Shown here: positions 1 to 8,699 of the stretch, in pieces
Numbering within the stretch: position 1 is the stretch's first letter
Layout of the letters: each line of letters starts with the position of its first letter
Made by a program: the position numbers and the translations under genes
Origin: CAYTYZ01 sp964448465
GTDB taxonomy: Bacteria > Patescibacteriota > Microgenomatia > UBA12405
Direction of reading: 5' to 3'
Assembly (NCBI GenBank): GCA_964448465.1
Contig: CAYUVY010000002.1
Location: forward strand, 1 to 64,000
Length of the DNA: 64,000 nucleotides
The notes under the pieces: model-generated
The model's input: the letters and a program-made list of their open reading frames with translations, nothing else
What the model was told of the DNA's origin: nothing
The model's database searches: none

Positions 1-20
1 AGTATCTGCTAAACTAATTT

Positions 21-1082
21 ATGCCTCTTGCCCAACTGGATACTAGTGCTGAAATCGAAAAGCTGATTGCCCGTACCAAGGCTGTTAGCTTGCCCCAAGG
101 CTTACAAGACAAGCTCGAGCAACTTTTTACCCAACTGCAAATCAACGCCAAGGCCGAAGAATCTTTTTGGAATCGTTTTCAAGAAGCCAGTCGCTATATT
201 GATTGGGTCACCTCCTTGCCTTGGAACAAATCTTCCGAAGATATTCTCGATTTATCCTATGCTAGGGAAAAATTAGACTCGGAGCATTATGGCTTGGATT
301 CCGTCAAAGAGCGCTTACTCGAATATGTTTCTGTTCTTGCTCTACAAAAACATCGTACCCCAGATCAAAAATTACGTGCCCCTGTTTTACTTTTTCAAGG
401 TCTTGTCGGTACTGGAAAAACTACCATGGCCAAGTCCATTGCCCAGATGATGGGCCGGCAATTGATTCGTATTCCCTTTGGTGGCCTGGGAGACCCACTT
501 TACCTACGTGGCCAATCGCGCCAACATCCCGAAGCCGAACCTGGACAAATTATCAAAGGCTTGCGAGCCTGCCAAACCAACAACCCAGTAATTCTTTTGG
601 ATGAAATCGATCGTGTGGCCGACGAAGCCCTAAACACCATCATGGGTGTTCTAGTCGAGCTTCTAGATCCTGAACAAAACGGCCGTTTTGAAGACCACTA
701 TTTGGAATACCCCTTTGATTTATCCAATGTTTTGTTTGTCGCCACCTGCAACAACACCTCTCGTATTGCCACCGCTGTCATGGATCGTCTGGAACTCATT
801 CAAATGCCTAGTTACACCGACGAAGAAAAAGTTGGCATTGGCAAATTATATTTATTCCCACGGGCTTTAAAAGATGCTGGATTATCCAAAGAAGAAGTGA
901 TAATTGGAGAAGATTTGTGGCCCATAATCGTCCGCCCTCTGGGCTTTGATTCTGGAGTTCGTACTTTAAAGCGCAACATCGAAGGCATGTGTCGCAAAGC
1001 TGCCAAAGAAATTCTCTCTGGCAAAGTCACCCGCCTGGTCCTAACTTCAGAAAACATCAAAACCTACCTTCCCCAGTGGTAA
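21..1082 (+). CDS. Lon-type AAA+ ATPase module lacking the protease domain
   Basis: The 353-residue protein aligns by eye with the central part of Lon. The end of the N-terminal coiled-coil region (YIDWVTSLPW, about 59-68, and DSEHYGLDSVKERLLEY, 86-102) is followed by the full AAA+ module. Walker A is GLVGTGKT (127-134), Walker B VILLDEID (190-197), a sensor-1 Asn lies near 244, an Arg-finger candidate at R256 and a sensor-2 Arg in SGVRTLKR near 314. Translation stops right after the alpha-helical lid (TYLPQW), where Lon would enter its Ser-Lys protease domain, and the next frame encodes an unrelated membrane protein. Full Lon is about 780 residues. It could be an unfoldase or chaperone, or a partner of a protease elsewhere; that is inference. 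An extended -10 (TGC TAAACT, ending at 15) lies 5 nt before the ATG, so the mRNA is probably leaderless. Confidence 0.85.
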   Translation: MPLAQLDTSAEIEKLIARTKAVSLPQGLQDKLEQLFTQLQINAKAEESFWNRFQEASRYIDWVTSLPWNKSSEDILDLSYAREKLDSEHYGLDSVKERLLEYVSVLALQKHRTPDQKLRAPVLLFQGLVGTGKTTMAKSIAQMMGRQLIRIPFGGLGDPLYLRGQSRQHPEAEPGQIIKGLRACQTNNPVILLDEIDRVADEALNTIMGVLVELLDPEQNGRFEDHYLEYPFDLSNVLFVATCNNTSRIATAVMDRLELIQMPSYTDEEKVGIGKLYLFPRALKDAGLSKEEVIIGEDLWPIIVRPLGFDSGVRTLKRNIEGMCRKAAKEILSGKVTRLVLTSENIKTYLPQW

Positions 1083-1085
1083 CGA

Positions 1086-1091
1086 TATAAT
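1086..1091 (+). promoter_or_regulatory. -10 box of a leaderless promoter
   Basis: A perfect TATAAT ends 5 nt before the ATG at 1097, so the predicted transcription start falls on or next to the start codon. No clear -35 box is seen. Confidence 0.6.
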
Positions 1092-1096
1092 CAATA

Positions 1097-1663
1097 ATGA
1101 TAAGACGCTTGTTCCATCTAATAATACCTCTAACAATTTTTTTAACACTTGAGTTAATCATGGACACATTAGGCAATCGCCCTTGGTACTCTTGGCCATT
1201 CGCTCCAATCGTTACTTCAATACTTTGTTTTCTTTTTTACGTTCCACTTATTGTGCGACACAAAATAAATCAATTTAGTAGATTGTCATTTTTATATATA
1301 TTTCTATTTTACTCGGCACAAGCCTTTGTCCTGTATTTTTTATCCTCAACTCTTTTTGGAGTCCAACCTTTATCTAACGGATTTGTCAATAATGTTATTG
1401 TTACAAAAGATTTTATTTGGAACTTTGGTCAATTTGTAACCTTAATGATTATTATCTGGATAGTATCTTTTTTTGCAACTATTTCTAGCAAAATTCTTTA
1501 TCTTCCCAAAAGTAAATCTTTAGGTTCTTTGTTATCAGCAATTCTAAACATCCTAATGTGGGTCACAATAGTATTTGTCCTCTTCCTCTTGATTCGTCCA
1601 GATCCTTACGACCATGGCTTTTATCATGATCCTAATTATGGGAACGCAATTTATCTCAAATAA
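1097..1663 (+). CDS. hypothetical multi-pass membrane protein
   Basis: I do not recognise this 188-residue protein. It is very hydrophobic, with about five predicted membrane spans near residues 5-25, 33-53, 64-90, 108-130 and 140-165, and short charged loops between them. The C-terminal tail after the last span is rich in Asp, His and Tyr (PDPYDHGFYHDPNYG), which could face the outside or bind metal; that is only a guess. Codon use is more AT-rich than in the flanking housekeeping genes. It starts 14 nt after the Lon-like gene but has its own TATAAT box, so it need not be in that operon. Confidence 0.65.
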   Translation: MIRRLFHLIIPLTIFLTLELIMDTLGNRPWYSWPFAPIVTSILCFLFYVPLIVRHKINQFSRLSFLYIFLFYSAQAFVLYFLSSTLFGVQPLSNGFVNNVIVTKDFIWNFGQFVTLMIIIWIVSFFATISSKILYLPKSKSLGSLLSAILNILMWVTIVFVLFLLIRPDPYDHGFYHDPNYGNAIYLK

Positions 1664-1754
1664 CCATTTGTGTTACAATTACCTAACTTCGGAATTGACA
1701 GATTCTTTTTGAGTCATTCCCTTCCTTTGCCATTATTATTTTATTTATATAACT

Positions 1755-3611
1755 GTGTTTTCAAGAAAACCAACCACTATCGGGCATGTTGATCCTCGCC
1801 GTTCGGCGGGACAACAATTGCCCAAAAATTTTACTCATTCTAATTCTCGACCTGTCTTAAATCAGGCACGACCGGAAGCTCCTAGCGTAACTCAGGGTAT
1901 GCCACCCATCGTCCAAAGTTTTAACCGCGGCACCGACCAAATGCGTATTCTCGCTCTTGGTGGCTTTGGTAACGTTACTCAAAACATGTACGCCTACGAA
2001 TATGTCCCGGGTGGAGACCTCAACAAAAGTCAAATTATTATCGTCGACTGCGGCGTCGGTTTTCCCGAAACCGATATTTTTGGCGTAGATTTAATTATTC
2101 CTGATTTGGAATATCTTTTAGATAAAAAAGACCGTGTTTTAGGTATTTTTATCACTCACGGCCACGAAGACCACATTGGTGCCATGCGCTTTGTCTTGCC
2201 CCAGCTCGGTCCTCATGTGCCCGTTTACGCTCCCAAATTAGCCAAAGCTTTTATGGAAGCACGCCTGGCCGAAAGCCAAATCCGCTCCAACATTACCGAA
2301 TACAAACCTCATCAATTGATGAAAGCTGGGCCTTTTACCGTCGACCCAATTTTGGTCAACCATTCCATTCCCGATACTCATCATTTTGCCATTACCACAC
2401 CCCTAGGTGTCTTTTATCATGGCTCCGATTTTAAATTCGATTGTTTGCCACTGGACGGTAAATATACCGACATGCAACATATCTGCCAAGTCGGCTCCAA
2501 AGGTGTAGTTTGTTTAATGTCCGATGCCTTGGGCTCCGAACACTTGGGCTTTTCGCCATCTGAGCGCTCCATTGCCGAAAACTTTGAACAACAAATCAAG
2601 TCCGCCAAAGGTCGCGTTTTTGTCACCACTATTTCTAGTAACATTGTCCGCTGGGGCCAAGCCATTGCCTACGGCAAGCGCGCCAATCGCAAAATTGTCA
2701 TGGTCGGTTTCTCTGTAGAGCGTGCCATCAATTTATCCAAAGAATTGGGCTATCTAGATGTCAAAGACCAAGACATTCTTACCTTAGAACGCGTCAAAAA
2801 CTTTACCGACGACAAACTTTTATTCTTAGTTGCTGGCTTTGCCGGTCAACCAGAATCTGCACTTTCTAAGATGGTCATGGGTAAACACAAGATTAAAATC
2901 AAATCTGGTGACAAAGTGATTTTCTCTTCTCCCGACTATATCCCTGGTACTACCAGCGGTATTTTTAACATGATCGACACCTTGTCGAAAATGGGTGCCG
3001 AAGTTGTCTATGGGGAAAAAGAAGATATCCACGTTTCTGGTCATGCCTTTCAAAACGAACATGCCATATTAATTAACATGCTTAAACCCAAATTCTTGCT
3101 GCCCATTGGTGGAAACTTCCGCCACATCAAGGCCTATCACGAAATGGCCAAACTCATGGGCTACAACGATTCTCAACTTTTGTCACCGGATGTTAATCAG
3201 GCTGCTACCTTTTATAGCAATGGCACCGCGGACACTAAGTCCACCATTCCACACAGAAAGATTCTAATCGACGGTTTTGGCATTGGCGATGTAGGTACCA
3301 CCGTCCTGCGCGATCGCAAGCTTCTGGCCGAAGATGGCATGTTTGCTGTCATCATGTTGGTTGATTCTGTCAAAGGAACTCTGGAAAAAGATCCAATTAT
3401 TCTTAGTCGTGGCTTTGTCTTTGTCAAAGAAAATACCGACTTACTCGATTATCTTAAACTGGAAATCAAAAACAAATTCAAAGAAGTTTCAGGCACTCCC
3501 AACAACTTTGAATATGTCAAAGAGCAAGTCCAAGGACATCTGGAGCAGGTCATCTACGACAAAACCGGCCGCCAGCCGATGATCCTGCCTTTGGTCGTGG
3601 AGCTAGAATAA
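1755..3611 (+). CDS. rnj: Ribonuclease J
   Basis: This 618-residue metallo-beta-lactamase/beta-CASP RNase processes and degrades mRNA as a 5'-3' exonuclease and endonuclease. The metal-binding motif THGHEDH is at about 134-140. Further conserved blocks are DTHHFAITTPLGVFYHGSDFKF, SDALGSEH, FVTTISSN and VSGHA. The usual C-terminal RNase J domain (VDSVKGTLEKDPIILSRGF onward) is present. The first 60 residues are basic and look disordered. The start is GTG at 1755; the next in-frame ATG is at 1899, so the tail is uncertain. RNase Y is encoded at 59028, so both main RNases of the Gram-positive type of mRNA decay occur here. Confidence 0.93.
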   Translation: MFSRKPTTIGHVDPRRSAGQQLPKNFTHSNSRPVLNQARPEAPSVTQGMPPIVQSFNRGTDQMRILALGGFGNVTQNMYAYEYVPGGDLNKSQIIIVDCGVGFPETDIFGVDLIIPDLEYLLDKKDRVLGIFITHGHEDHIGAMRFVLPQLGPHVPVYAPKLAKAFMEARLAESQIRSNITEYKPHQLMKAGPFTVDPILVNHSIPDTHHFAITTPLGVFYHGSDFKFDCLPLDGKYTDMQHICQVGSKGVVCLMSDALGSEHLGFSPSERSIAENFEQQIKSAKGRVFVTTISSNIVRWGQAIAYGKRANRKIVMVGFSVERAINLSKELGYLDVKDQDILTLERVKNFTDDKLLFLVAGFAGQPESALSKMVMGKHKIKIKSGDKVIFSSPDYIPGTTSGIFNMIDTLSKMGAEVVYGEKEDIHVSGHAFQNEHAILINMLKPKFLLPIGGNFRHIKAYHEMAKLMGYNDSQLLSPDVNQAATFYSNGTADTKSTIPHRKILIDGFGIGDVGTTVLRDRKLLAEDGMFAVIMLVDSVKGTLEKDPIILSRGFVFVKENTDLLDYLKLEIKNKFKEVSGTPNNFEYVKEQVQGHLEQVIYDKTGRQPMILPLVVELE

Positions 3612-3614
3612 ATC

Positions 3615-3623
3615 TGCTATAAT
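3615..3623 (+). promoter_or_regulatory. extended -10 promoter of the T-box leader
   Basis: TGCTATAAT, an extended -10 element with a perfect hexamer at 3618-3623, sits just after the rnj stop. A -35 at the usual distance is weak. The predicted start is near 3630, which leaves only about 90 nt of RNA before the T-box sequence. Confidence 0.6.
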
Positions 3624-3629
3624 CAACCA

Positions 3630-3787
3630 AATTCTATGACTCAGGTTCCCAGCCTGACGAGATAACTAGGAATAAATAACTAGTTCGTTTGCAACAACGT
3701 AAAACTACGAGAGTTACAGCAAGGTGGTACCACGGTTTTTAGCAATTAATTGCCCCGTCCTTGTACACAGAATTTCTGTGGGCAAAA
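3630..3787 (+). promoter_or_regulatory. T-box riboswitch (proline type), compact, 3' end cut by the gap
   Basis: T-box leaders sense uncharged tRNA. The antiterminator is clear: CAAGG (3720-3724) pairs with CCTTG (3759-3763), the 7-nt bulge TGGTACC (3725-3731) follows, then ACGG (3732-3735) pairs with CCGT (3755-3758), capped by the palindrome GCAATTAATTGC (3742-3753). The bulge UGGU would pair with ACCA of a tRNA with discriminator A, as in the tRNA-Pro at 56562. Upstream, hairpin TCAGG/CCTGA (3641-3657) presents TTCCCAG in its loop; CCC at 3648-3650 is a proline codon that matches anticodon GGG. A competing hairpin TTGCC (3750-3754)/GGCAA (3781-3785) would block the antiterminator's 3' strand. 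No canonical Stem I with K-turn and specifier internal loop fits in the space. No U-run is seen before the gap, so transcriptional versus translational control is open. Confidence 0.8.
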
Positions 3788-3887
3788 NNNNNNNNNNNNN
3801 NNNNNNNNNNNNNNNNNNNNNNNNNNNNNNNNNNNNNNNNNNNNNNNNNNNNNNNNNNNNNNNNNNNNNNNNNNNNNNNNNNNNNNN
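3788..3887. other. assembly gap (true missing sequence)
   Basis: There are 100 N and no duplicated flanks. The sequence resumes inside a coding region whose first three quarters are missing, so the real gap is probably a few hundred bases and the N count is only a placeholder. Confidence 0.85.
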
Positions 3888-3968
3888 CTTGGTGTTCCCG
3901 ATTCCGAAGGTAAAGTGGTGCTAGTTTCCCCAACATTAAATGTTCCTGCTGGTGGAAAATTATTTTAA
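3888..3968 (+). CDS. C-terminal fragment of a tRNA-binding (EMAP/CsaA-like OB-fold) protein
   Basis: Only the last 26 codons survive after the gap. They read LGVPDSEGKVVLVSP, then a short segment ending VPAGGKLF and a stop. This resembles the end of the tRNA-binding domain found in CsaA, Trbp111 and the C-terminus of many MetRS, where a Gly-Val/Leu-rich strand, V-x-L-x-P and VPNG precede the end. The missing N-terminal part would be roughly 80 residues. It sits between the T-box leader and proS, so it is probably the first gene of a proline-responsive unit. Assignment rests on a short stretch and is tentative. Confidence 0.5.
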   Translation, partial: LGVPDSEGKVVLVSPTLNVPAGGKLF

Positions 3969-3983
3969 TCGTTAAAATCAACT

Positions 3984-5411
3984 ATGGCTTACAACAATCG
4001 TCTAGCTCCTCGCAGTGAAGATTTATCTGAATGGTATTTAAGTGTGGTCGACCAGGCGGGTCTGGCCGACTATGGTCCCGCCAAAGGTACCATGATAATT
4101 TTGCCCCTTGGCTACGCCATTTGGGAAAACATCGTGGCCTTCATGGACAAAAAAATTAAAGACAAAGATATTCCCAATGCTTATTTCCCTTTGTTTATTC
4201 CGGAATCTTTGTTAACTAAAGAAAAAAAGCATGTCGAAGGTTTTGCTCCAGAATGCGCTTATGTCACCATCGGCGGAGGTGAAGAATTAACCGAAAGATT
4301 GGTAGTTCGCCCCACATCCGAAACAATCATGTATCAAACCTATGCCAAATTAATTTCCTCCTATCGCGACTTACCTTTAGTTATGAATCAATGGAACAAT
4401 GTCGTCCGCTGGGAAAAGCGTACTTTCCCCTTTTTGCGCACCAGTGAATTCCTCTGGCAAGAAGGCCACGGTGCCCATGCTACTGAAAAAGACAACTGGG
4501 CCATGACCGAGTGGGGGATTAGACTGTATGAAACTACTTATCGCGATTTATTGGCCATGCCGGGAATTGTTGGGCGCAAGTCCGAAACCGAAAAATTTCC
4601 TGGGGCCGATGCCTCTTTAACTTACGAAACCCTTATGCCTTCGGGCAAAGCCTTACAAGCCTGTACCAGCCACAATTTAGGACAAAATTTCAGTAAAATT
4701 TTTGACATCAAATTTCAAGACCAAGATGGTCAGGTTAAGTATGTTTGGCAAAATTCTTGGGGTTTTACTACCCGAAGTGTTGGTGGAATGGTTCTGGCCC
4801 ATGGCGATGACAAAGGTCTAGTTTTACCTCCTCGCGTCGCTCCCACTCAGGTTGTCATCGTAGTTGTTCGTAACTCCGACACAACTATGGTTGCAGCCAA
4901 AAAATTACAAGCAGAATTAAAAACCAAAAATGTTCGGGTCAAAATCGATTCCGATGACACCAAATCTCTTGGTTATCGTCTCAACGACCTAGAACTTAAA
5001 GGCACACCTCTGCGCATCGAAATAGGGGAGCGTGAACTAGCCTCCGGTGTCCTAACTATTGCAAAGCGCAACACTGGTGAAAAATTATCCCTAAAGTTAG
5101 ACGAAATAGTTACCAAAGTACCTGAACTTTTAGAGATTATTCATTCGGAAATGTTAGCTAAGGCCCAGGCCTATTTGGACGCCAATATTCGCGATGTGGC
5201 TAGCTATGATGAATTCAAAGAAACTCTCACCAAACACCGTGGTTTTGTGCGTTGTTTTGTCAATCTAACCGAGGAGTTGGAAAAGAAAATTAAAGAAGAA
5301 ACCAAGGCCACCAGTCGCTGTTTGCCCCTAGACCAACCTCAAGCTGAGGGTAAATGTATCTTTACGGGTGAAAAATCCACCACCCAATGGCTCTTCGCTC
5401 AAAGTTACTAG
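3984..5411 (+). CDS. proS: Prolyl-tRNA synthetase, archaeal/eukaryotic type
   Basis: This class II synthetase of 475 residues charges tRNA-Pro. The motif 2 region (VVRPTSETIMYQTYAKLI, then NNVVRWEKRTFPFLRTSEFLWQEGH) and motif 3 (GMVLAHGDDKGLVLPPRVAP) are intact. There is no roughly 180-residue insertion editing domain between motifs 2 and 3, and the protein ends in a zinc-domain-like tail with a terminal Tyr. Both are marks of the archaeal/eukaryotic-type ProRS found in some bacteria such as Thermus and Mycoplasma. It starts 15 nt after the tRNA-binding gene fragment and is probably controlled by the T-box leader. Its stop overlaps the stop of a small minus-strand gene. Confidence 0.95.
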   Translation: MAYNNRLAPRSEDLSEWYLSVVDQAGLADYGPAKGTMIILPLGYAIWENIVAFMDKKIKDKDIPNAYFPLFIPESLLTKEKKHVEGFAPECAYVTIGGGEELTERLVVRPTSETIMYQTYAKLISSYRDLPLVMNQWNNVVRWEKRTFPFLRTSEFLWQEGHGAHATEKDNWAMTEWGIRLYETTYRDLLAMPGIVGRKSETEKFPGADASLTYETLMPSGKALQACTSHNLGQNFSKIFDIKFQDQDGQVKYVWQNSWGFTTRSVGGMVLAHGDDKGLVLPPRVAPTQVVIVVVRNSDTTMVAAKKLQAELKTKNVRVKIDSDDTKSLGYRLNDLELKGTPLRIEIGERELASGVLTIAKRNTGEKLSLKLDEIVTKVPELLEIIHSEMLAKAQAYLDANIRDVASYDEFKETLTKHRGFVRCFVNLTEELEKKIKEETKATSRCLPLDQPQAEGKCIFTGEKSTTQWLFAQSY

Positions 5412-5605
5412 TTTCTACCTAGCTTTGGAGCATTACTTTCAGTATAAGTTAGCTTAGTTTTGTCTTCTTCAGTCTTCAATGGTTTGTTTGGTTCAAGCCC
5501 CAGCATTCCTGTTCTAACCCTAACTACTACATACTTCTGTCCATCAATCTCAATTTTATCACCCGGTTTAGCATCAATTGGTACAACTTTTTCGTTCTTA
5601 AACAT
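5408..5605 (-). CDS. hypothetical 65-residue protein
   Basis: I do not recognise this small protein. It is charged, has no membrane segment, and its first half is beta-rich (GDKIEIDGQKYVVVRVRTG), reminiscent of small SH3/OB-like barrels such as those with a KOW or hypusine-type fold. The C-terminal third is polar and probably disordered. It converges on proS with a 4-nt overlap of the two 3' ends, and its start lies just before the divergent ftsK promoter. The ORF is short, but the composition looks coding. Confidence 0.55.
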   Translation of the reverse strand: MFKNEKVVPIDAKPGDKIEIDGQKYVVVRVRTGMLGLEPNKPLKTEEDKTKLTYTESNAPKLGRN

Positions 5606-5621
5606 AGTTTTAGCTTAACAC

Positions 5622-5650
5622 TTGACAAAATTAATACAACATCCTATAAT
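5622..5650 (+). promoter_or_regulatory. consensus sigma-70 promoter of ftsK
   Basis: TTGACA (5622-5627), a 17-nt spacer and TATAAT (5645-5650) match the consensus at every position. The predicted start near 5657 gives a leader of about 47 nt before ftsK. Confidence 0.85.
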
Positions 5651-5703
5651 ATAGATATAGACTAATAGCTTGCAACTTTTGCCTATTTATCTATACTAAA
5701 TTT

Positions 5704-7967
5704 ATGCCACGACGCAAGAAATCTACCTTCGGCCTACCACGCCTTCACATCAAACCCGAAACTTTTAACACCATTTTATTCATCCTTTTTATCGTTTTTG
5801 CCATAATTTCCTCCTTATCTTTCTTACAGTCTGGCGAAGTCTTAACCCAAATTCATCAAATTTTTGTCAACTTATTTGGTTTTTTTGCCATCGGCGTGCC
5901 TTTTTGGCTGATCCTAATAGCCTTTATTTTTGCTCAAATCCGCTCACCCTTTAAAGAAGCCAACATTTTCTTTGGCTTTCATCTTTTATTTTTCTCCTTA
6001 ATTATCTTATCCAAACAAGGTCTAGTAGGCGATTTTGCCTGGGTCAGACTCGAAGAACTTTTAACCCAACCTGTGGCCATTTTGGCCCTTTCTGGCGTGA
6101 CTATCGTCGGTTTTGTGATCTTTTTTGATACTTCCATTGCCCAAATTGTCAAAATTCTTAGCCAAGTTCTTAGCACCATTCATCGCTACACCTTTGGTCG
6201 TTTGCCAAAATCTAGTGGCAAATATAACCAAGACAAAAAGGACGTTAAATTTGTCAAAGACGAACAGCTTTCCAACAAACAAATTCAGCCACCTTTGCCC
6301 ATGGATAAAAAAATGCCCGAAACTGTCGGCGTCAAGCCAGTTTTAACTGCCAACCGTTCCTCTGCTTCTACTGAAAACAAAGTCTGGCAATATCCCAGTA
6401 TGGATATTTTTGACGACAAAGAAGGTGCCAAGGCCGATCGTGGGGATGTCAACAAAAATGCCCAAATTATCGAAAAAACTCTCGATTCTTTTGGTATCAC
6501 GGCTCGCGTGGTGGAAGTCAACAAAGGACCATCGGTCACCCAATATGCTTTGGAAGTTGCCCTGGGCACTAAGCTTGCCAAGATTGTTTCCTTAAGTAAT
6601 GACATGGCTATGGCTCTAGCTGCTCCTGGTGGCCAAATCCGTGTAGAAGCTCCTATACCAGGTCGTGCCCTGGTTGGTATCGAAGTCCCCAACCGCTCAC
6701 TGGAAGTCGTGCCAATTCGCAAAATCTTAGACTCCCAGGCTATGCACGAATCTAAAAATAAAATTAGTGTACCTCTAGGTCTAGATGTGGCTGGTCATGC
6801 TCGCGTAGCCAATATTGCTAAAATGCCCCACGTTCTTATTGCTGGACAAACCGGTAGTGGAAAATCTGTCTGTGTTAATTCCTGGATTTCCACCATCTTG
6901 TTTAGAGCCTCTCCGGAAGAAGTGAAAATGATTATGGTCGATCCCAAACGTGTGGAACTTACTCCCTACAACGGTATTCCTCATTTATTAACTCCCGTGA
7001 TTACCGAACCCGAAAAAATCCTTTCTGCGTTAAAGTGGGCCACCTCCGAAATGGACCGCCGCTACAAACTCTTTGCCGAGGTCCAAGCCAAAAATATCGA
7101 GTCTTATCATGAAATTGCTGGCTTTACCAACATGCCCTATATCCTCTTTATCATCGACGAATTGGCCGACATTATGTTGTTCTCCCCCAGCGATGTGGAA
7201 AATTATATTTGTCGCATTGCCCAAATGGCCCGCGCCACTGGTATTCATTTGGTCTTAGCCACCCAACGTCCCTCTGTAGACGTTCTTACAGGTCTAATTA
7301 AAGCCAATGTACCAACTCGTATTGCCTTTGCTGTGGCCAGTATGACCGATTCTAGGGTTATTTTGGACACTCCTGGAGCCGAAAAACTTTTAGGCCGTGG
7401 CGACATGCTCTATATACCTCCAGATCTGGCCAAACCTGTCCGTATTCAAGGTTGTTTTATTAGTGATAAAGAAACCAGCCGTTTGTTAGATTACGTAAGG
7501 TCTCAACGAGCCCCAGAATACGACGAAACCGTAGTTAGTCAGCAGGTTAGTATGGGTGGCAAAAATAATGCTCATGGCTTACAGCTTAATGATGCTGGGG
7601 ATCGCGATCCACTCTTTGATGAAACCGTCAAACTAGTACAAGAAACTGGTAAAGCTTCCGCTTCTCTTTTGCAACGTCGCTTTAAACTTGGTTATGCTCG
7701 CGCAGCTCGTGTTTTAGACGAATTACAACAAGCCGGCATTATCGGCCCCAGCAACGGTGCCAAGCCTCGCGACATCTTNNNNNNNNNNNNNNNNNNNNNN
7801 NNNNNNNNNNNNNNNNNNNNNNNNNNNNNNNNNNNNNNNNNNNNNNNNNNNNNNNNNNNNNNNNNNNNNNNNNNNNNNTACAACAAGCCGGCATTATCGG
7901 CCCCAGCAACGGTGCCAAGCCTCGCGACATCTTGGTCCCCCACAATAACGACTCCAATTCAGAATAA
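5704..7967 (+). CDS. ftsK: DNA translocase FtsK/SpoIIIE
   Basis: This membrane-anchored DNA pump clears chromosome ends from the division septum. Four N-terminal membrane spans (about 22-40, 53-78, 88-104, 124-142) lead into a short linker and the motor. Walker A GQTGSGKS is near residue 381, Walker B LFIIDELAD near 480, and ATQRPSVDVLTG and the DSRVILD block follow. The C-terminal winged-helix gamma domain (ASLLQRRFKLGYARAARVLDELQQAGIIGP) is the family's DNA-reading part. The gap at 7779-7878 is spurious: removing the N and one of the two 55-bp copies gives 702 codons in frame, ending at TAA 7965-7967 with DILVPHNNDSNSE. Read naively, the frame shifts after the gap. Confidence 0.95.
7724..7933. 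other. spurious gap with 55-bp duplicated flanks
   Basis: Bases 7724-7778 and 7879-7933 are identical and surround 100 N (7779-7878). Overlapping contig ends were not merged. Collapsing them restores ftsK. Confidence 0.93.
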
Positions 7968-8023
7968 TTTTTTTGTAATTAAATTTATATATTATTTATT
8001 ATTATTTTTTTGAAAATTGTTAA

Positions 8024-8046
8024 ACCTGCCTCGCCGGCAGGCGGGT
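8024..8046. repeat. intergenic palindromic repeat, copy 1
   Basis: ACCTGCCT (8024-8031) and AGGCGGGT (8039-8046) form an 8-bp stem with one G-T pair around a 7-nt loop CGCCGGC. The same stem recurs at 9327-9349 with a one-base change in the loop. It lies in the 102-bp AT-rich gap between ftsK and the RodZ-like gene. Confidence 0.75.
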
Positions 8047-8069
8047 CGAAAATTGATTAATTAATATTT

Positions 8070-8681
8070 ATGTATACTGTGGCTAGTGTTTTAAAATCTA
8101 ATCGTCAAGATTTGGGCTTTTCCTTAGAAGAAGCTTCACTGAAAACCAAAATTCCTCAAAAGTACTTAGAGGCTTTTGAAAACGAAGAGAGCACTGCATA
8201 CCCCAGCGAACCCTATTGCTCTTTGTATGTCAAAAACTATGCCCTATTTTTAGGTTTAAATGGCGACAACATTTTGGCCCTCTTCCGTCGTGATTTTGAA
8301 GCCAAAAAAAACCAATCCATTTCTCTGCGTCGCCACAGCACTATTTTTTCTCCCCAAAATAGCTTTGGTCTGGCGGTGGGTATCGTTATTCTGTTTTTTG
8401 TTTTATATCTGGGCAACGAACTAATTAGCTCTACTCGCCCCCCCGAGCTATCCGTTTCTTTTCCTGCCCAAATTTCTATCGACTTACAGCAAATCAAATT
8501 AACTGGTAAAACCGATCCCGACGCCACTATTCGCATTAATCAAGATCTGGTCATCGTGGAGCAAGATGGCTCCTTTTCTAAGTTAATTTTTGTCAGTGCC
8601 ACTGAAACTCCAGTTCACATAGAAGCCAAAACCAAAAACGGTAAAACCACCAGTAAGGACATCGTTTTGAAAAAGAGCTAA
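8070..8681 (+). CDS. RodZ-like membrane protein with N-terminal HTH
   Basis: The 203-residue protein has the HTH_25 domain seen in RodZ (VASVLKSNRQDLGFSLEEASLKTKIPQKYLEAFENEE, about 4-70, running to the LFRRDF end). A basic stretch (KKNQSISLRRHS) is followed by one membrane span (about 98-118). The outer beta-rich domain near 125-203 contains a GKTDPDATIRINQDLVIVEQDGSF segment like bacterial Ig-type or carboxypeptidase-regulatory folds. RodZ couples the MreB cytoskeleton to cell-wall growth; whether MreB exists here is not visible. The position after ftsK suits a cell-shape or division role. Confidence 0.8.
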   Translation: MYTVASVLKSNRQDLGFSLEEASLKTKIPQKYLEAFENEESTAYPSEPYCSLYVKNYALFLGLNGDNILALFRRDFEAKKNQSISLRRHSTIFSPQNSFGLAVGIVILFFVLYLGNELISSTRPPELSVSFPAQISIDLQQIKLTGKTDPDATIRINQDLVIVEQDGSFSKLIFVSATETPVHIEAKTKNGKTTSKDIVLKKS

Positions 8682-8688
8682 AAAGACT

Positions 8689-8694
8689 TATACT
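8689..8694 (+). promoter_or_regulatory. -10 box of a leaderless promoter
   Basis: TATACT ends 5 nt before the ATG at 8700, the same geometry as at many other genes in the window. Confidence 0.5.
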
Positions 8695-8699
8695 TACCC

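Noticed and set aside
3724..3981. Open frames on both strands running through the 3788 gap
   Set aside because: They exist only because N is read as any codon; the left part is the T-box RNA and the right part the end of one real coding frame.
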